A stretch of DNA of 34,652 nt from Verrucomicrobiia bacterium (GTDB lineage Bacteria > Verrucomicrobiota > Verrucomicrobiia > Verrucomicrobiales > DEV007): assembly GCA_020439945.1 (NCBI GenBank), contig JAGRPB010000043.1:1-34652 (forward strand), in the 5' to 3' direction. A program made the translations under genes and the position numbers. Numbering within the stretch: the first letter of the stretch is position 1; each line of letters opens with the position of its first letter. Shown here piece after piece: positions 8,306 through 16,106 of this stretch. The notes below the pieces were generated by a model that was not told the origin of the DNA, made no database searches, and saw only the letters and a program-made list of their open reading frames with translations.

Positions 8306-8944
8306 TTACTCCGCCTCGGGGGCGGGAGCAGCGGGGGCGGCCCCGGATTCGGCGCTCTCTTCCTCAGCCGTGGCGACCACGCGGGGCTCGGAAACGATCA
8401 CCACCACCACGTCGGCGTCCATGTGCGTCTCGACGCCTTTCGGCATCGTCAGATCGCTCACGTGAGAGGCCTCGCCCAGGCCGAGGTTCTCGACGTTGAG
8501 TTCCAGCTTTTCGGGCAGATCGGCCGGACGGCAGAAGATTTCGATGGTGTGCAGCTGATGATCGAGAACGCCACCATTCTTGACGCCGGCCGCCGTGCCG
8601 ATGAGTTCGATCGGGACGTTGGCGTGAACCGTTTCGTCCGCCTTTACCGCGTGGAAATCGACGTGCACCACGCCACCGCTCAACGGATCGTGCTGGATGG
8701 CCTGCACCATGGCGAGCTTGGTCTTCTCCTGGGCGCCTTCGATCTCGAGGTTCACCAGGAAGTTGTCGCTGCTCTGCTCGCGCAGCAGGTCGGAGAATTC
8801 CTTGGCGTCGACCTGCACGGCGTAGGTGCGCTGGGCGGCACCGTAAACGACCCCGGGGACGATGCCCGAACGACGAAGGCGCTTGGCGGCGGCGCTGCCG
8901 GATTCTTCGCGCTTGTTGGCTTTGAGCGTCTGATGACTGGACAT
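8306..8944 (-). CDS. rplY: 50S ribosomal protein bL25, long (CTC/TL5) form
   Basis: This 212-residue protein binds 5S rRNA. The N-terminal L25 domain reads TLKANKREESGSAAAKRLRR, then GIVPGVVYG and AMVQAIQHDPLSGGVVHVDF. The C-terminal TL5/CTC beta domain includes PIELIGTAAGVKNGGVLDH and LEIEGAQ-type strands, and the protein ends in an acidic, Ala/Pro-rich tail. The rplY-pth pair is a common conserved neighbourhood. It lies 156 bp after prs. Confidence 0.96.
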   Translation of the reverse strand: MSSHQTLKANKREESGSAAAKRLRRSGIVPGVVYGAAQRTYAVQVDAKEFSDLLREQSSDNFLVNLEIEGAQEKTKLAMVQAIQHDPLSGGVVHVDFHAVKADETVHANVPIELIGTAAGVKNGGVLDHQLHTIEIFCRPADLPEKLELNVENLGLGEASHVSDLTMPKGVETHMDADVVVVIVSEPRVVATAEEESAESGAAPAAPAPEAE

Positions 8945-9100
8945 GGTCTTGGGGAGGGGCTGATCGTTAAACGGTAAAATAACTCTGTCTGTGATACCCG
9001 GTCGGCACGAGCGCCCGCTCGGGAAAAAGCGAGGGCGGCGGTTTCTTCGCGATCGGCGAGAATTCCCGCAGCCGAAAGGGCGCGAATTCTACGCGCGGGC

Positions 9101-10039
9101 TCAGGAAATGTCAAAAAGAGAAGTCACCGACTCATCGTGGTGAATCCGGCGGATTCCCTCGCCCATCAATTCCGCGATGCTGACCACGCTGACGTTCTCC
9201 CCTTTGGCGAAGGGCGTGCTGTCCGTGGTGATGACCTGTTCGATGGCCGATTCCTGGAGCCGTTGCCTTCCCGTCTCATTGAGCACCGCGTGGGAGACCC
9301 CCGCAAAAATCCGTTTCGCGCCCCGTTCTTTCAGCAAAGCGGCCGCCGTTTTCAGCGTGCCGGCCGTTTCGGTGATGTCATCGACGATGAGGACGTTCTT
9401 GCCATCCACTTCACCGATCAGGTCGAGTGCCTCCACTTCCGACGCGCTGACGCGGTTCTTGGCCACGATCGCCAAGGGAGCGCGGAGTTCCTTGGCGTAG
9501 GAATGCGCCATTTTCATCCCGCCCACGTCGGGCGACACCACCACCAGATCGTCGTCGAGTCTCTGCTGACGGAAGTGCCGGATCAGCACTGGCTTCGCGT
9601 AGAGATGATCGACCGGAATATCGAAAAAGCCCTGAATCTGGCCCGCGTGCAGGTCCATCGTGAGCACGCGATTCACACCAGCGGCCACGAGCAGATTCGC
9701 CACCAGCTTCGAGGTGATCGGCACCCGCGGCTGATCTTTTCGGTCCTGCCGGGCATAGCCGAAAAAGGGAATCACCGCCGTGATCCGTTCCGCGCTGGCG
9801 CGGCGAGCCGCATCGACCATGATCAGCAGTTCCATCAGGTTTTGATTCGTCGGCGGGCAGGTCGGCTGCACGATGAACACGTCGCGCCCGCGGATGTTCT
9901 CATTGATCTTCACAAACGTCTCACCGTCAGGGAACTGTGTGACGGTCACGTCCGAGCGGCGCACGTGCAGGTACTGGGCGATGTCGTCCGCCAGTTCCCG
10001 GTGCGCGCTGCCACTGAAGATCTTCAACTCGTGTGCCAT
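9101..10039 (-). CDS. prs: Ribose-phosphate pyrophosphokinase (PRPP synthase)
   Basis: The enzyme makes PRPP from ribose 5-phosphate and ATP for nucleotide, His and Trp synthesis. The start is set at ATG 10039 (MAHELKIFSGSAHREL). It has a GGTGG stretch just upstream and matches the family start; the frame stays open further upstream without similarity. Motifs are FPDGETFVKINENIRGRDVF, the flexible-loop region PFFGYARQDRKDQPR, MDLHAGQIQGFFDIP, SPDVGGMKMAHSYAKEL and the PRPP loop VLIVDDITETAGTL. The loop reads DDITETAG where most homologues have DDMIDTAG. At 312 residues it is full length. It is the first gene of the minus-strand run prs-rplY-pth-rpsF-ssb. Confidence 0.97.
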   Translation of the reverse strand: MAHELKIFSGSAHRELADDIAQYLHVRRSDVTVTQFPDGETFVKINENIRGRDVFIVQPTCPPTNQNLMELLIMVDAARRASAERITAVIPFFGYARQDRKDQPRVPITSKLVANLLVAAGVNRVLTMDLHAGQIQGFFDIPVDHLYAKPVLIRHFRQQRLDDDLVVVSPDVGGMKMAHSYAKELRAPLAIVAKNRVSASEVEALDLIGEVDGKNVLIVDDITETAGTLKTAAALLKERGAKRIFAGVSHAVLNETGRQRLQESAIEQVITTDSTPFAKGENVSVVSIAELMGEGIRRIHHDESVTSLFDIS

Positions 10040-10140
10040 GGCCCCACCATTGCGAAAGCGGAGAAAAACGCCAGCGAAAACGGCGTTCGAAATCGTGATC
10101 TTCCCGCTCACTACCGAACGACCCGGATTTCACCGGCGTC

Positions 10141-10171
10141 TTGACAGCGAAGGATATTTCTCGACTGATAG
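10141..10171 (+). promoter_or_regulatory. Candidate promoter of the zinc-ribbon/DUF4190 gene
   Basis: A perfect TTGACA (10141-10146) is followed 19 bp later by TGATAG (10166-10171), a weak -10 box. It lies in the divergent gap between prs and the gene at 10199. The spacing is longer than ideal, so this is tentative. Confidence 0.3.
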
Positions 10172-10198
10172 AACCCGTTTCTTTATTCAGCGGCGATC

Positions 10199-10783
10199 AT
10201 GGCGGTCATCAAAGTAGCCTGCCCCAAATGCGGCCAACGTGTTTCCGGCGACGAAAGCTTTTACGGCACTTCCGTCGACTGTCCCATTTGCACCTCCACG
10301 ATCCGCTTTCCCGACGCCCCGCGCTCCTCGTCGCCCCCCAGCCCTCGGCAGTCGCGCGAATCGGAGCCATCGCCCTATGACGACCTGGGTAGCGAGCCCG
10401 CCCATCGCGAGGAAAAAGCGCGCCGCGAAACCTCTTCCATCCCGCTGCCCCCGCCGCCCAAATCTCGGGAGAGGCCTTTGACCCCTCCGGGAAATGCCGC
10501 GGACCTGCCCTCGCCCGTGCTGGGCGTCGTCTCCATGGTCGTCGGTATGGTCAGCGTCGTCTTCTTCTGCCTTCCCGGCATCCTGCTCGGGCCCACCGCC
10601 ATCATTTGCGGCCACATCGCCCGGGCTCGCGCCCGCCACCACCGTATCAGTTCGCCGCCCGGTCACCGCGCCGCTCTCATCGGACTCATTCTCGGCTACC
10701 TCAGCCTCGCCGGATTCATCCTCATCATCCTCCTGATGCCGCCCGTGATGGACTGGTTGCGGGAAACCAAGGCGCCGAATTGA
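10199..10783 (+). CDS. Zinc-ribbon / DUF4190-type membrane protein
   Basis: This 194-residue protein begins with a zinc ribbon of four cysteines (C8, C11, C28, C31: ACPKCG and DCPIC). A Ser/Pro-rich charged linker follows to about residue 100. Two hydrophobic segments come next (about 105-135, LGVVSMVVGMVSVVFFCLPG, and about 160-185, LIGLILGYLSLAGFILIILL). The membrane half, with GPTAIICGHIARARARH and HRAALIGLILGY, matches the DUF4190 pattern. Such proteins are uncharacterised inner-membrane proteins. The N-terminal ribbon would face the cytoplasm and may bind zinc or a partner. It is divergent from prs and about 115 bp before the kinase-like gene at 10901. Confidence 0.8.
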   Translation: MAVIKVACPKCGQRVSGDESFYGTSVDCPICTSTIRFPDAPRSSSPPSPRQSRESEPSPYDDLGSEPAHREEKARRETSSIPLPPPPKSRERPLTPPGNAADLPSPVLGVVSMVVGMVSVVFFCLPGILLGPTAIICGHIARARARHHRISSPPGHRAALIGLILGYLSLAGFILIILLMPPVMDWLRETKAPN

Positions 10784-10900
10784 GCGCCGTTCGCCGGCGC
10801 AGATTTTGCGGAAATCTTCGCAAGGTATTTTGGTTGTCCTGACCGTCAGAAGGCTCTAATGTCCGCGCTTTGATACGACCACCCGCGCCTCCCTGGGCTC

Positions 10901-11647
10901 ATGGCTGACGATTCCAACGCCAACTCGTTTGTTTTTGCCGATCACCTCGTTCTCGACGAGTCCCCCACTCGCGATTTTTACAAATCCGTTCTCCAGGGGC
11001 TGATCCACAAGAACAACAACACGCTCGGCGTCATCCAGGGATACTCGAGTCTCATCCTCATGGACGAGCCCCCGGCTTCGGTGCGGGAAAACATCGACCA
11101 GATGCGGAAGTCCGCCGGTCAGGCCGGGGAACTGGCCAAGGTCATCCTCACCGCCGCAGGCTGCGCGAGAGTGAATGCCGAGCCCATCAGCCTGAACGAT
11201 CTGCTCCCTCACATTGAGGCGACGGCCAAAGAAAAATGCACCGCCGCCGGAGTGGCCTTGCAGTTTCATGCCGCCAGCGACCTGCCCCAGATCTCGGCCG
11301 ACGGCACCCGGCTCACCGAGTTGCTCGTCGAGTTGATCAAGAATGCCGCCGAAGGAGCCGCCACCGTGCCCGGAGGCGAAGTGGCCATCGACGTGCTGCC
11401 TCCCGGCGAGGCCTCCGATGCTTCCGAAAACCGCGTCGATTTCTTCATCCGGAATTCCAGTCCCGATCTCTCTCCCGAGCAGATCCACCAGTTCTTCGAG
11501 GCCTTTCACGGCAACAAGTCCAACGATCACTACGGGCTCGGTCTGACCACCGCCGGCGTCCTCGCCGGCCAGATGGGCATGCGCCTCGGTCTCCGCAGCA
11601 CCGAAGGCACCACCACCGCCTGGCTCAGTCTGCCGGTGGCGGGGTGA
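10901..11647 (+). CDS. Soluble histidine-kinase-like protein with degenerate ATPase motifs
   Basis: This 248-residue protein has no signal peptide, membrane segment or sensor domain. An H-box-like helix GLIHKNNNTLGVIQGYSSLI places His36 in the phospho-acceptor position. It is followed by Lys-Asn rather than the usual acidic residue. The C-terminal half resembles a HATPase_c domain: an N box at 144-151 (VELIKNAA, Asn148) and a G2 box at 211-215 (YGLGLTTAGVLAGQMGMRLG). It ends in TTTAWLSLPV. The G1 box (DxGxG) is absent; that position reads FFIRNSSPDLSPEQIHQFFE. It could be an active kinase fed by a separate sensor, a phosphotransferase, or a pseudo-kinase. No response regulator adjoins it. Confidence 0.75.
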   Translation: MADDSNANSFVFADHLVLDESPTRDFYKSVLQGLIHKNNNTLGVIQGYSSLILMDEPPASVRENIDQMRKSAGQAGELAKVILTAAGCARVNAEPISLNDLLPHIEATAKEKCTAAGVALQFHAASDLPQISADGTRLTELLVELIKNAAEGAATVPGGEVAIDVLPPGEASDASENRVDFFIRNSSPDLSPEQIHQFFEAFHGNKSNDHYGLGLTTAGVLAGQMGMRLGLRSTEGTTTAWLSLPVAG

Positions 11648-11680
11648 GTTTTTCTGAGCGCTCACAGGGGAAAAAGCGAT

Positions 11681-11699
11681 GCGCGGTCAGCGACCGCGC
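11681..11699. repeat. REP-like palindrome
   Basis: GCGCGGTC (11681-11688) and GACCGCGC (11692-11699) form a perfect 8-bp stem around a 3-base AGC loop. It lies in the gap between the convergent kinase-like gene and rpmB. No T-run follows on either side, so it is more likely a REP-type sequence than a terminator. Confidence 0.55.
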
Positions 11700-11726
11700 C
11701 TACAGGAGAAGCACCAACCAGACTCA

Positions 11727-11761
11727 ACAGGGTCAGGTCCGCAACTCAACCCTGTCAGGTC
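11727..11761 (+). repeat. Dispersed 2 x 13-nt repeat, copy A
   Basis: There are two units, ACAGGGTCAGGTC (11727-11739, degenerate) and ACCCTGTCAGGTC (11749-11761), starting 22 bp apart. Because of the degeneracy of unit 1, ACAGGGT and ACCCTGT also form an inverted repeat. Copies B (21301) and C (29716) have the same layout. Confidence 0.65.
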
Positions 11762-11772
11762 CGAAAACGAAT

Positions 11773-11800
11773 AAAGGCGAGCCGTCGCCGGCTCGCCTTT
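11773..11800 (-). terminator. Bidirectional terminator downstream of rpmB
   Basis: AAAGGCGAGCC (11773-11783) pairs perfectly with GGCTCGCCTTT (11790-11800) around a 6-base loop. On the minus strand it is followed by ATTCGTTTTC, and on the plus strand by a short T-run into TCGGGG. It lies 35 bp after the rpmB stop and can also stop transcripts arriving from the kinase-like gene. Confidence 0.85.
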
Positions 11801-11834
11801 TCGGGGGTAAAATGATTTCGGGAAATCCGAAGAC

Positions 11835-12098
11835 TCAGATCAGACCGGCTTCCTTCAGCGTCTTGTAGGCGCCATTCTTGTTCACGGTCTTGAGGCCGCG
11901 GGCGCTGATTCTCACGCGGACGTAGCGACCCAGCTCGGGCACCCAGATGCGTTTGTCGCGCAGGTTCGGCTTGAACTGGCGCTTCACGGTCTTGGTGACG
12001 TGACGTCCCACGCCGCCCTTCTTCTTGGCCAGACCGCTGCGGTGGATCCGCCGACCGGTGCTCACGCGGGCTCCCGTAATGCTGCAAACTCGTGACAT
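11835..12098 (-). CDS. rpmB: 50S ribosomal protein bL28
   Basis: This 87-residue basic protein of the large subunit begins MSRVCSITGARVSTGRRIHR. It includes KTVKRQFKPNLRDKRIWVPE and the conserved VRVRISARGLKTVNKNGAY, and ends TLKEAGLI. One Cys (C5) is present but not the CxxC pair seen in zinc-binding forms. It is 122 bp after rph in the same direction; a weak hairpin lies between them. A strong terminator follows. Confidence 0.97.
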   Translation of the reverse strand: MSRVCSITGARVSTGRRIHRSGLAKKKGGVGRHVTKTVKRQFKPNLRDKRIWVPELGRYVRVRISARGLKTVNKNGAYKTLKEAGLI

Positions 12099-12185
12099 CG
12101 TCTTGAAAAGGTTTCAGGTTCAGCGACCACCAATCTGCCTGAGGTCGCGGGCGGGGAATGTCGCCGGATTCGTCTCGCGGTCAAG

Positions 12186-12206
12186 GGGGGAATTCGGATT
12201 TCCCCC
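12186..12206 (-). terminator. Weak hairpin after rph
   Basis: GGGGGAA (12186-12192) pairs with TTCCCCC (12200-12206) around a 7-base loop, 14 bp after the rph stop. There is no T-run on the minus strand, so termination would be partial and rph-rpmB readthrough is possible. Confidence 0.35.
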
Positions 12207-12220
12207 GAGATTTCCGGTGT

Positions 12221-12958
12221 TCAGGAGAGATCGAACGAATCGAGCGCCTCGCGCTGGAGCCGACACAGCTCAGTGACGCCCGCCTTGCTCAGCGCCAGCA
12301 TCTCCAGCATCTGAGCCTCGGTGAAGGTCGCCTCCTCGCCGCTGCCCTGCATCTCGATGAGATCCAGGCTCTCGGTCATCACGTAGTTGAAATCGACCGA
12401 CGCGTCCTTGTCCTCGGGGTAATTCAAGTCGAGCACACAGACATCCTCGAAAACACCCGCACTCACCGCGGCGGCGAGTTGTTTCATGGGCGACTGCTTC
12501 ATTTCGCCTCTCGCGATGAGCCGACGAAAGGCCATCTCCGCCGCCACCGTCGCGCCGGTGATCGAGGCCGTGCGCGTGCCGCCATCGGCGCGCAGCACGT
12601 CGCAATCCACCCACATGGTTCGCTGGCCGAGCGCCTTCAGATCGACGACGGCGCGGAGCGAGCGACCGATGAGCCGCTGAATTTCCGAGCTGCGTCCATC
12701 GAGCCTCCCACGGCTGATGTCGCGCGGTTTCCGCTGCAGCGTCGAGTAGGGCAACATGTTGTATTCCGCCGTCAGCCAGCCGCCGGGCACATCCTGCTGC
12801 AACATCCAGCGCGGTACCCCGGGCTCGATCATCACGGCGCAGATCACCTGCGTGTCGCCAAACGAAACCAGCACCGAACCGCTCGCATGGGGGGCGATGT
12901 CGGGTTGAAAAGTGATCGGCCGCAATTGGCCGGGCGTTCTGCCATCGGGTCTGTCCAT
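12221..12958 (-). CDS. rph: Ribonuclease PH
   Basis: This phosphorolytic 3'-5' exoribonuclease trims tRNA 3' ends. The start is set at ATG 12958 (MDRPDGRTPGQLRPITFQPD), with AGGG about 10 bases upstream. The open frame reaches 13183, but those 75 extra residues have no family similarity. Motifs are GSVLVSFGDTQVICAVMIE, the long GWLTAEYNMLPYSTLQRKPR segment with RGRLDGRSSEIQRLIGRSLR, the catalytic WVDCDVLRADGGTRTASITG, and DLNYPEDKDASVDFNYVMTE. At 245 residues it is the usual length. Confidence 0.97.
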   Translation of the reverse strand: MDRPDGRTPGQLRPITFQPDIAPHASGSVLVSFGDTQVICAVMIEPGVPRWMLQQDVPGGWLTAEYNMLPYSTLQRKPRDISRGRLDGRSSEIQRLIGRSLRAVVDLKALGQRTMWVDCDVLRADGGTRTASITGATVAAEMAFRRLIARGEMKQSPMKQLAAAVSAGVFEDVCVLDLNYPEDKDASVDFNYVMTESLDLIEMQGSGEEATFTEAQMLEMLALSKAGVTELCRLQREALDSFDLS

Positions 12959-13140
12959 CACTGTCGACCCTGTCGAAAGCGGCCGCGCTTTGCAAGCGAT
13001 TGATTCCCGGTTGCGGTATCGGGAAAATCCCCGAATTTTTGCGCCCGCCGGATGCGGTGTTTCCGAAGACGATTGATCCGCCGTGAATGAACCCAACCTG
13101 TTTCCCATGGTCAAAGGCGATGGAGTTTTCACGAGGCGAG

Positions 13141-13147
13141 AAGGTGA
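13141..13147 (+). promoter_or_regulatory. Ribosome binding site of lpxK
   Basis: AAGGTGA lies 6 bases before the ATG at 13154, a clear Shine-Dalgarno in a window where such sites are rare. It supports the lpxK start. Confidence 0.6.
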
Positions 13148-13153
13148 GCTGAC

Positions 13154-14344
13154 ATGAGGGAGTGGTTTGAAAAATTCGAGCAATTCGCGATCGACGTGAT
13201 CCTGGAGCGGCGCCGGGGGAAACGTGCCGCCGTGTTCAAGGTCTTTCTCAGCTCTCTTTCCCGTCTCTATGGATCACTGGTCGACCTGCGCCTGTTTCTT
13301 TACCGGAACCGATTTCTCCGCGAGCGGAACCTCGGTTGTCTCGTCGTCAGCATCGGCAACCTCACCGTGGGCGGAACGGGCAAAACGCCGGTGGTGGAAA
13401 AATTCGCCCGTTCTCTTCAGGACGGTGGCCGGCGGGTCGCCATCCTCAGTCGCGGCTACAAATCCGTGAAGAAGCCGCTCTTGCAGCGACTGATCGGCAA
13501 GATGAAGGGCGAAAACGAGATCAACCCGCCACGTGTCGTCAGCGACGGCAGGTCGCTGCTGCTCGATTCCCGGACCGCCGGCGACGAACCGTACATGCTC
13601 GCCGCGAACCTCAAGGACATCGCCGTGGTCGTGGACAAGGATCGTGTGAAAAGCGGCAAGCACGCGATTTCCGAGCTGAACTGCGACACGCTGATTCTCG
13701 ACGACGGTCTCCAGTACCTGAAACTCCGTCACCGGCTCGACATCGTCCTCATCGACCGCTGGCAACCGTTCGGCACCGAGAAACTGCTCCCCCGCGGCAC
13801 CCTGCGCGAGCCAGCCAAGAACCTGAAGCGGGCCAGCTACATCTTCATCACCAAGTGCAACGGGGAACCGAACGACGAACTGAAGGACCGCATCCGCCAG
13901 CTCAACCGCACCGCCGAGATCATCGAGTGCGAACACCGCCCCCAGCATCTCCAGCATCTCGAAACCCGGGAGATCCTGCCTCTCGATTCCCTGAAGGGAA
14001 AACGCGTCGGCACCATCTCCGCGATCGCCGTGCCGGAAAGTTTCGAGCACGGGGTCGGCAAACTCGGCGCCAAGCTCGTGGCCACCAAGCGCTTTCTCGA
14101 TCACCACCGTTTCACCGAGCAGGAGATCATCACCTTCATCAACTGCTGCGTCGAAAGCGACGTCGACATGATCATCACCACGGAAAAAGATTCCGTGCGT
14201 TTCCCGCGTCTCCACCGGATGGATGTCCCGATCTATTTCCTCCGGGTCGAAATCGGAATCCTGAACAACGCGGAAAGTTTCGACGAATGCATCAACCGCA
14301 TCTGCCAGCCCCGCCCCATCGTCCCGGCGCGGCGGTTTTTCTGA
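13154..14344 (+). CDS. lpxK: Tetraacyldisaccharide 4'-kinase
   Basis: The enzyme phosphorylates the 4' position of the lipid A disaccharide at the cytoplasmic face of the inner membrane. The 396-residue protein has an N-terminal amphipathic region, then [20 protein letters not shown] (Walker A GGTGKTP, residues 73-79). SRGYKS follows, then DEPYMLA, the Walker B-like region [20 protein letters not shown] with the catalytic DDGxQ, and [10 protein letters not shown]. It is somewhat longer than the usual 320-350 residues, with an N-terminal extension of about 30 residues. Its presence shows that the organism makes lipid A. It is divergent from rph and convergent with the alcohol dehydrogenase 13 bp away. 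Confidence 0.95.
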   Translation: MREWFEKFEQFAIDVILERRRGKRAAVFKVFLSSLSRLYGSLVDLRLFLYRNRFLRERNLGCLVVSIGNLTVGGTGKTPVVEKFARSLQDGGRRVAILSRGYKSVKKPLLQRLIGKMKGENEINPPRVVSDGRSLLLDSRTAGDEPYMLAANLKDIAVVVDKDRVKSGKHAISELNCDTLILDDGLQYLKLRHRLDIVLIDRWQPFGTEKLLPRGTLREPAKNLKRASYIFITKCNGEPNDELKDRIRQLNRTAEIIECEHRPQHLQHLETREILPLDSLKGKRVGTISAIAVPESFEHGVGKLGAKLVATKRFLDHHRFTEQEIITFINCCVESDVDMIITTEKDSVRFPRLHRMDVPIYFLRVEIGILNNAESFDECINRICQPRPIVPARRFF

Positions 14345-14357
14345 GGCAGTCAGTGGC

Positions 14358-15473
14358 TCACCCCTCCTGCGGCAGCACCAGGCTGCGAGCGACCTCGCCG
14401 CGCTCGAGGGCCGCGTAGGCTTCGTTGATCTGGGAAAGCGGATAGGTCTTTGTCAGGAGACGGTCGAGATCGATCTTTCCGGCGCGGTGGAGATCGATGA
14501 GCTTGAGCAGATCAATGCGCGGCCGGGTCGAGCCGTAGATGGAACCACGCAGGGTTTTCTCGGCGTAGACGAGGGCGTTCACGTTGATCCTGGCCCGGGC
14601 GCTCGGAGGGGCGATACCGACGACGACGCAGGTGCCGCCTTTGCGGGTGGAGTCGTAGGCCTGCTCGATGGGTTCGGGTAGCCCGATGGCTTCGAAGGCA
14701 AAATCGACGCCGAGGCCGTTGGTCAGGTCTTTGACGGCCTCGACGGGATCGCTCTCGGCCGCGTTGATGAAATCGGTGGCGCCGAACTCGGCGGCGTAGG
14801 AGAGCTTTCGCGGCTCTCGGTCGATCGCGATGATCTGCGTGGCGCCGGCGAGACGGGCGGTTTGGATGACATTCAGCCCGATGCCGCCGCAACCGAAGAC
14901 GGCGACCTTGCTGCCCGCGGGCACGTCCGCCGCATTCATGACCGCTCCGTAGCCGGTGATGACGCCGCAACCGATCAGGGCCGCGTGTTCGAGCGAAACG
15001 TCATCGGGGATTTTCACCACGGCGCCTTCAGGCATGGTCGATACCTGGGAAAACGTCGAAACGCCGGCGTAATGGAGAATGGGCTCGCCAGCAGAATTGC
15101 GAAAACGCGTCTGCCCATCCGGCATCAGTCCGGTGAACCGCATCTGGGTCCCCACATCGCAAAGAGCGGGACGGCCACTCAGACAGTATTCGCATCGCCC
15201 ACAGGACATTCGCCAGATGGGGATGACGTGATCTCCCGGTTCGACCGTCGTCACACCGTCGCCGATCGCCTCCACGATGCCCGCGCCCTCGTGACCGAGA
15301 ATGATGGGCATCTTCATCGGCTGATCGCCTTTCATCACATGGAGATCGCTGTGACAGACCCCGGCGGCGTGGAGACGCACCTGCACTTCGCCCCGTCCGG
15401 GAGGCAACACCTCAACCGTTTCGAGACGCAGCGGTTCATTGGGCTGATAGCAGACGGCGGCGAGGGCTTCCAT
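14358..15473 (-). CDS. Zinc-dependent alcohol dehydrogenase (class III-like medium-chain)
   Basis: The start is set at ATG 15473 (MEALAAVCYQPNEPL), with GAGGT upstream. A TTG four codons earlier is the only alternative nearby. The catalytic zinc ligands are C40 (AAGVCHSD) and H61-E62 (LGHEGAG). The structural zinc is held by four cysteines in CGRCEYCLSGRPALC (C91, C94, C97, C105). The NAD-binding Rossmann motif is VAVFGCGGIGLNVIQTARLA, followed by IIAIDREPRKL, whose acidic residue favours NAD(H). The 371-residue protein resembles the class III / S-(hydroxymethyl) or S-nitrosomycothiol-type dehydrogenases (ALIGCGVITGYGAVMNAADV). The actual substrate cannot be decided from sequence. It is convergent with lpxK. 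Confidence 0.9.
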   Translation of the reverse strand: MEALAAVCYQPNEPLRLETVEVLPPGRGEVQVRLHAAGVCHSDLHVMKGDQPMKMPIILGHEGAGIVEAIGDGVTTVEPGDHVIPIWRMSCGRCEYCLSGRPALCDVGTQMRFTGLMPDGQTRFRNSAGEPILHYAGVSTFSQVSTMPEGAVVKIPDDVSLEHAALIGCGVITGYGAVMNAADVPAGSKVAVFGCGGIGLNVIQTARLAGATQIIAIDREPRKLSYAAEFGATDFINAAESDPVEAVKDLTNGLGVDFAFEAIGLPEPIEQAYDSTRKGGTCVVVGIAPPSARARINVNALVYAEKTLRGSIYGSTRPRIDLLKLIDLHRAGKIDLDRLLTKTYPLSQINEAYAALERGEVARSLVLPQEG

Positions 15474-15623
15474 GTCGGACGCCAACCTCGCCGGGAAGCC
15501 CGGTTCCGGGCAAGCCTATTTTCAAACAAACGTTTCAAAAAACCGCATAAAGGCGCCAGGCGACCCGTCCAATTTTGAGGAAACAACTCCGAAATCACTC
15601 AACTCCTCACCCGATCTACCACC

Positions 15624-15998
15624 ATGAAAAATCGTTCCTTCAAAACCGCCGCCCTCGCCGCTCTCGCTCTGCTCGGCATGGCTTTCGCCGTCGTTCCCAC
15701 CACGGCCAAGGCTGGTGGCGGCTATGATTCCCGCTACTCCCACCGTTGCGACTCCTGCGATTCCCGCATCTATGAGCACCGCGTCATCGTCGGCTACACC
15801 CGCTGCGGCGATCCCATCTATCGCTGGGTCACCGATTCGCACCGGTGTCACCATGATCGATACAGCGACTACGGCCGCTACGATCAATGCGACCGGATCT
15901 ATCCGCATGACATCATCGCCGGTATCGTGACCGGCATCATCGAAGCCCATCACGACCACCGCCGCGAAGCCTTCGGTCATCATCATCACTGCGATTGA
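15624..15998 (+). CDS. Exported His/Cys-rich small protein
   Basis: This 124-residue protein starts MKNRSFKTAALAALALLGM and has a clear signal peptide that probably ends at TAKA-GGG (about residue 30). The mature region is rich in Tyr, His, Arg, Asp and Cys: CDSCDSRIYEHRVIVGYTRC, GDPIYRWV and HRCHHDR. It ends with HHDHRREAFGHHHHCD. A short hydrophobic piece, IIAGIVTGIIEA, lies near 98-109. The paired CxxC and terminal His cluster suggest metal binding in the periplasm. I do not recognise a named family, although small secreted proteins of this layout are frequent in Verrucomicrobia. It is divergent from the alcohol dehydrogenase. Confidence 0.75.
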   Translation: MKNRSFKTAALAALALLGMAFAVVPTTAKAGGGYDSRYSHRCDSCDSRIYEHRVIVGYTRCGDPIYRWVTDSHRCHHDRYSDYGRYDQCDRIYPHDIIAGIVTGIIEAHHDHRREAFGHHHHCD

Positions 15999-16049
15999 TC
16001 GCCGGAAAAGCGAGCTTCATTCCTCAAAAAACCGATCCCTCAACTCAAA

Positions 16050-16087
16050 GCGGCCACGGCCTTTCCCAGCGGAAGGTTCGTGGCCGC
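16050..16087 (-). terminator. Hairpin between convergent genes (terminator of the acyltransferase gene)
   Basis: GCGGCCACG (16050-16058) pairs perfectly with CGTGGCCGC (16079-16087), and CCTT pairs with AAGG inside. On the minus strand it is followed by TTTGAGTT, a weak T-rich tail. It lies 20 bp after the acyltransferase stop and could serve both converging genes. Confidence 0.55.
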
Positions 16088-16106
16088 CGAAGTGTACCGC
16101 TCGCGC

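Noticed and set aside
12158..13003. A 281-codon plus-strand frame over rph
   Set aside because: It is antisense to a fully conserved RNase PH and shows no recognisable motif.
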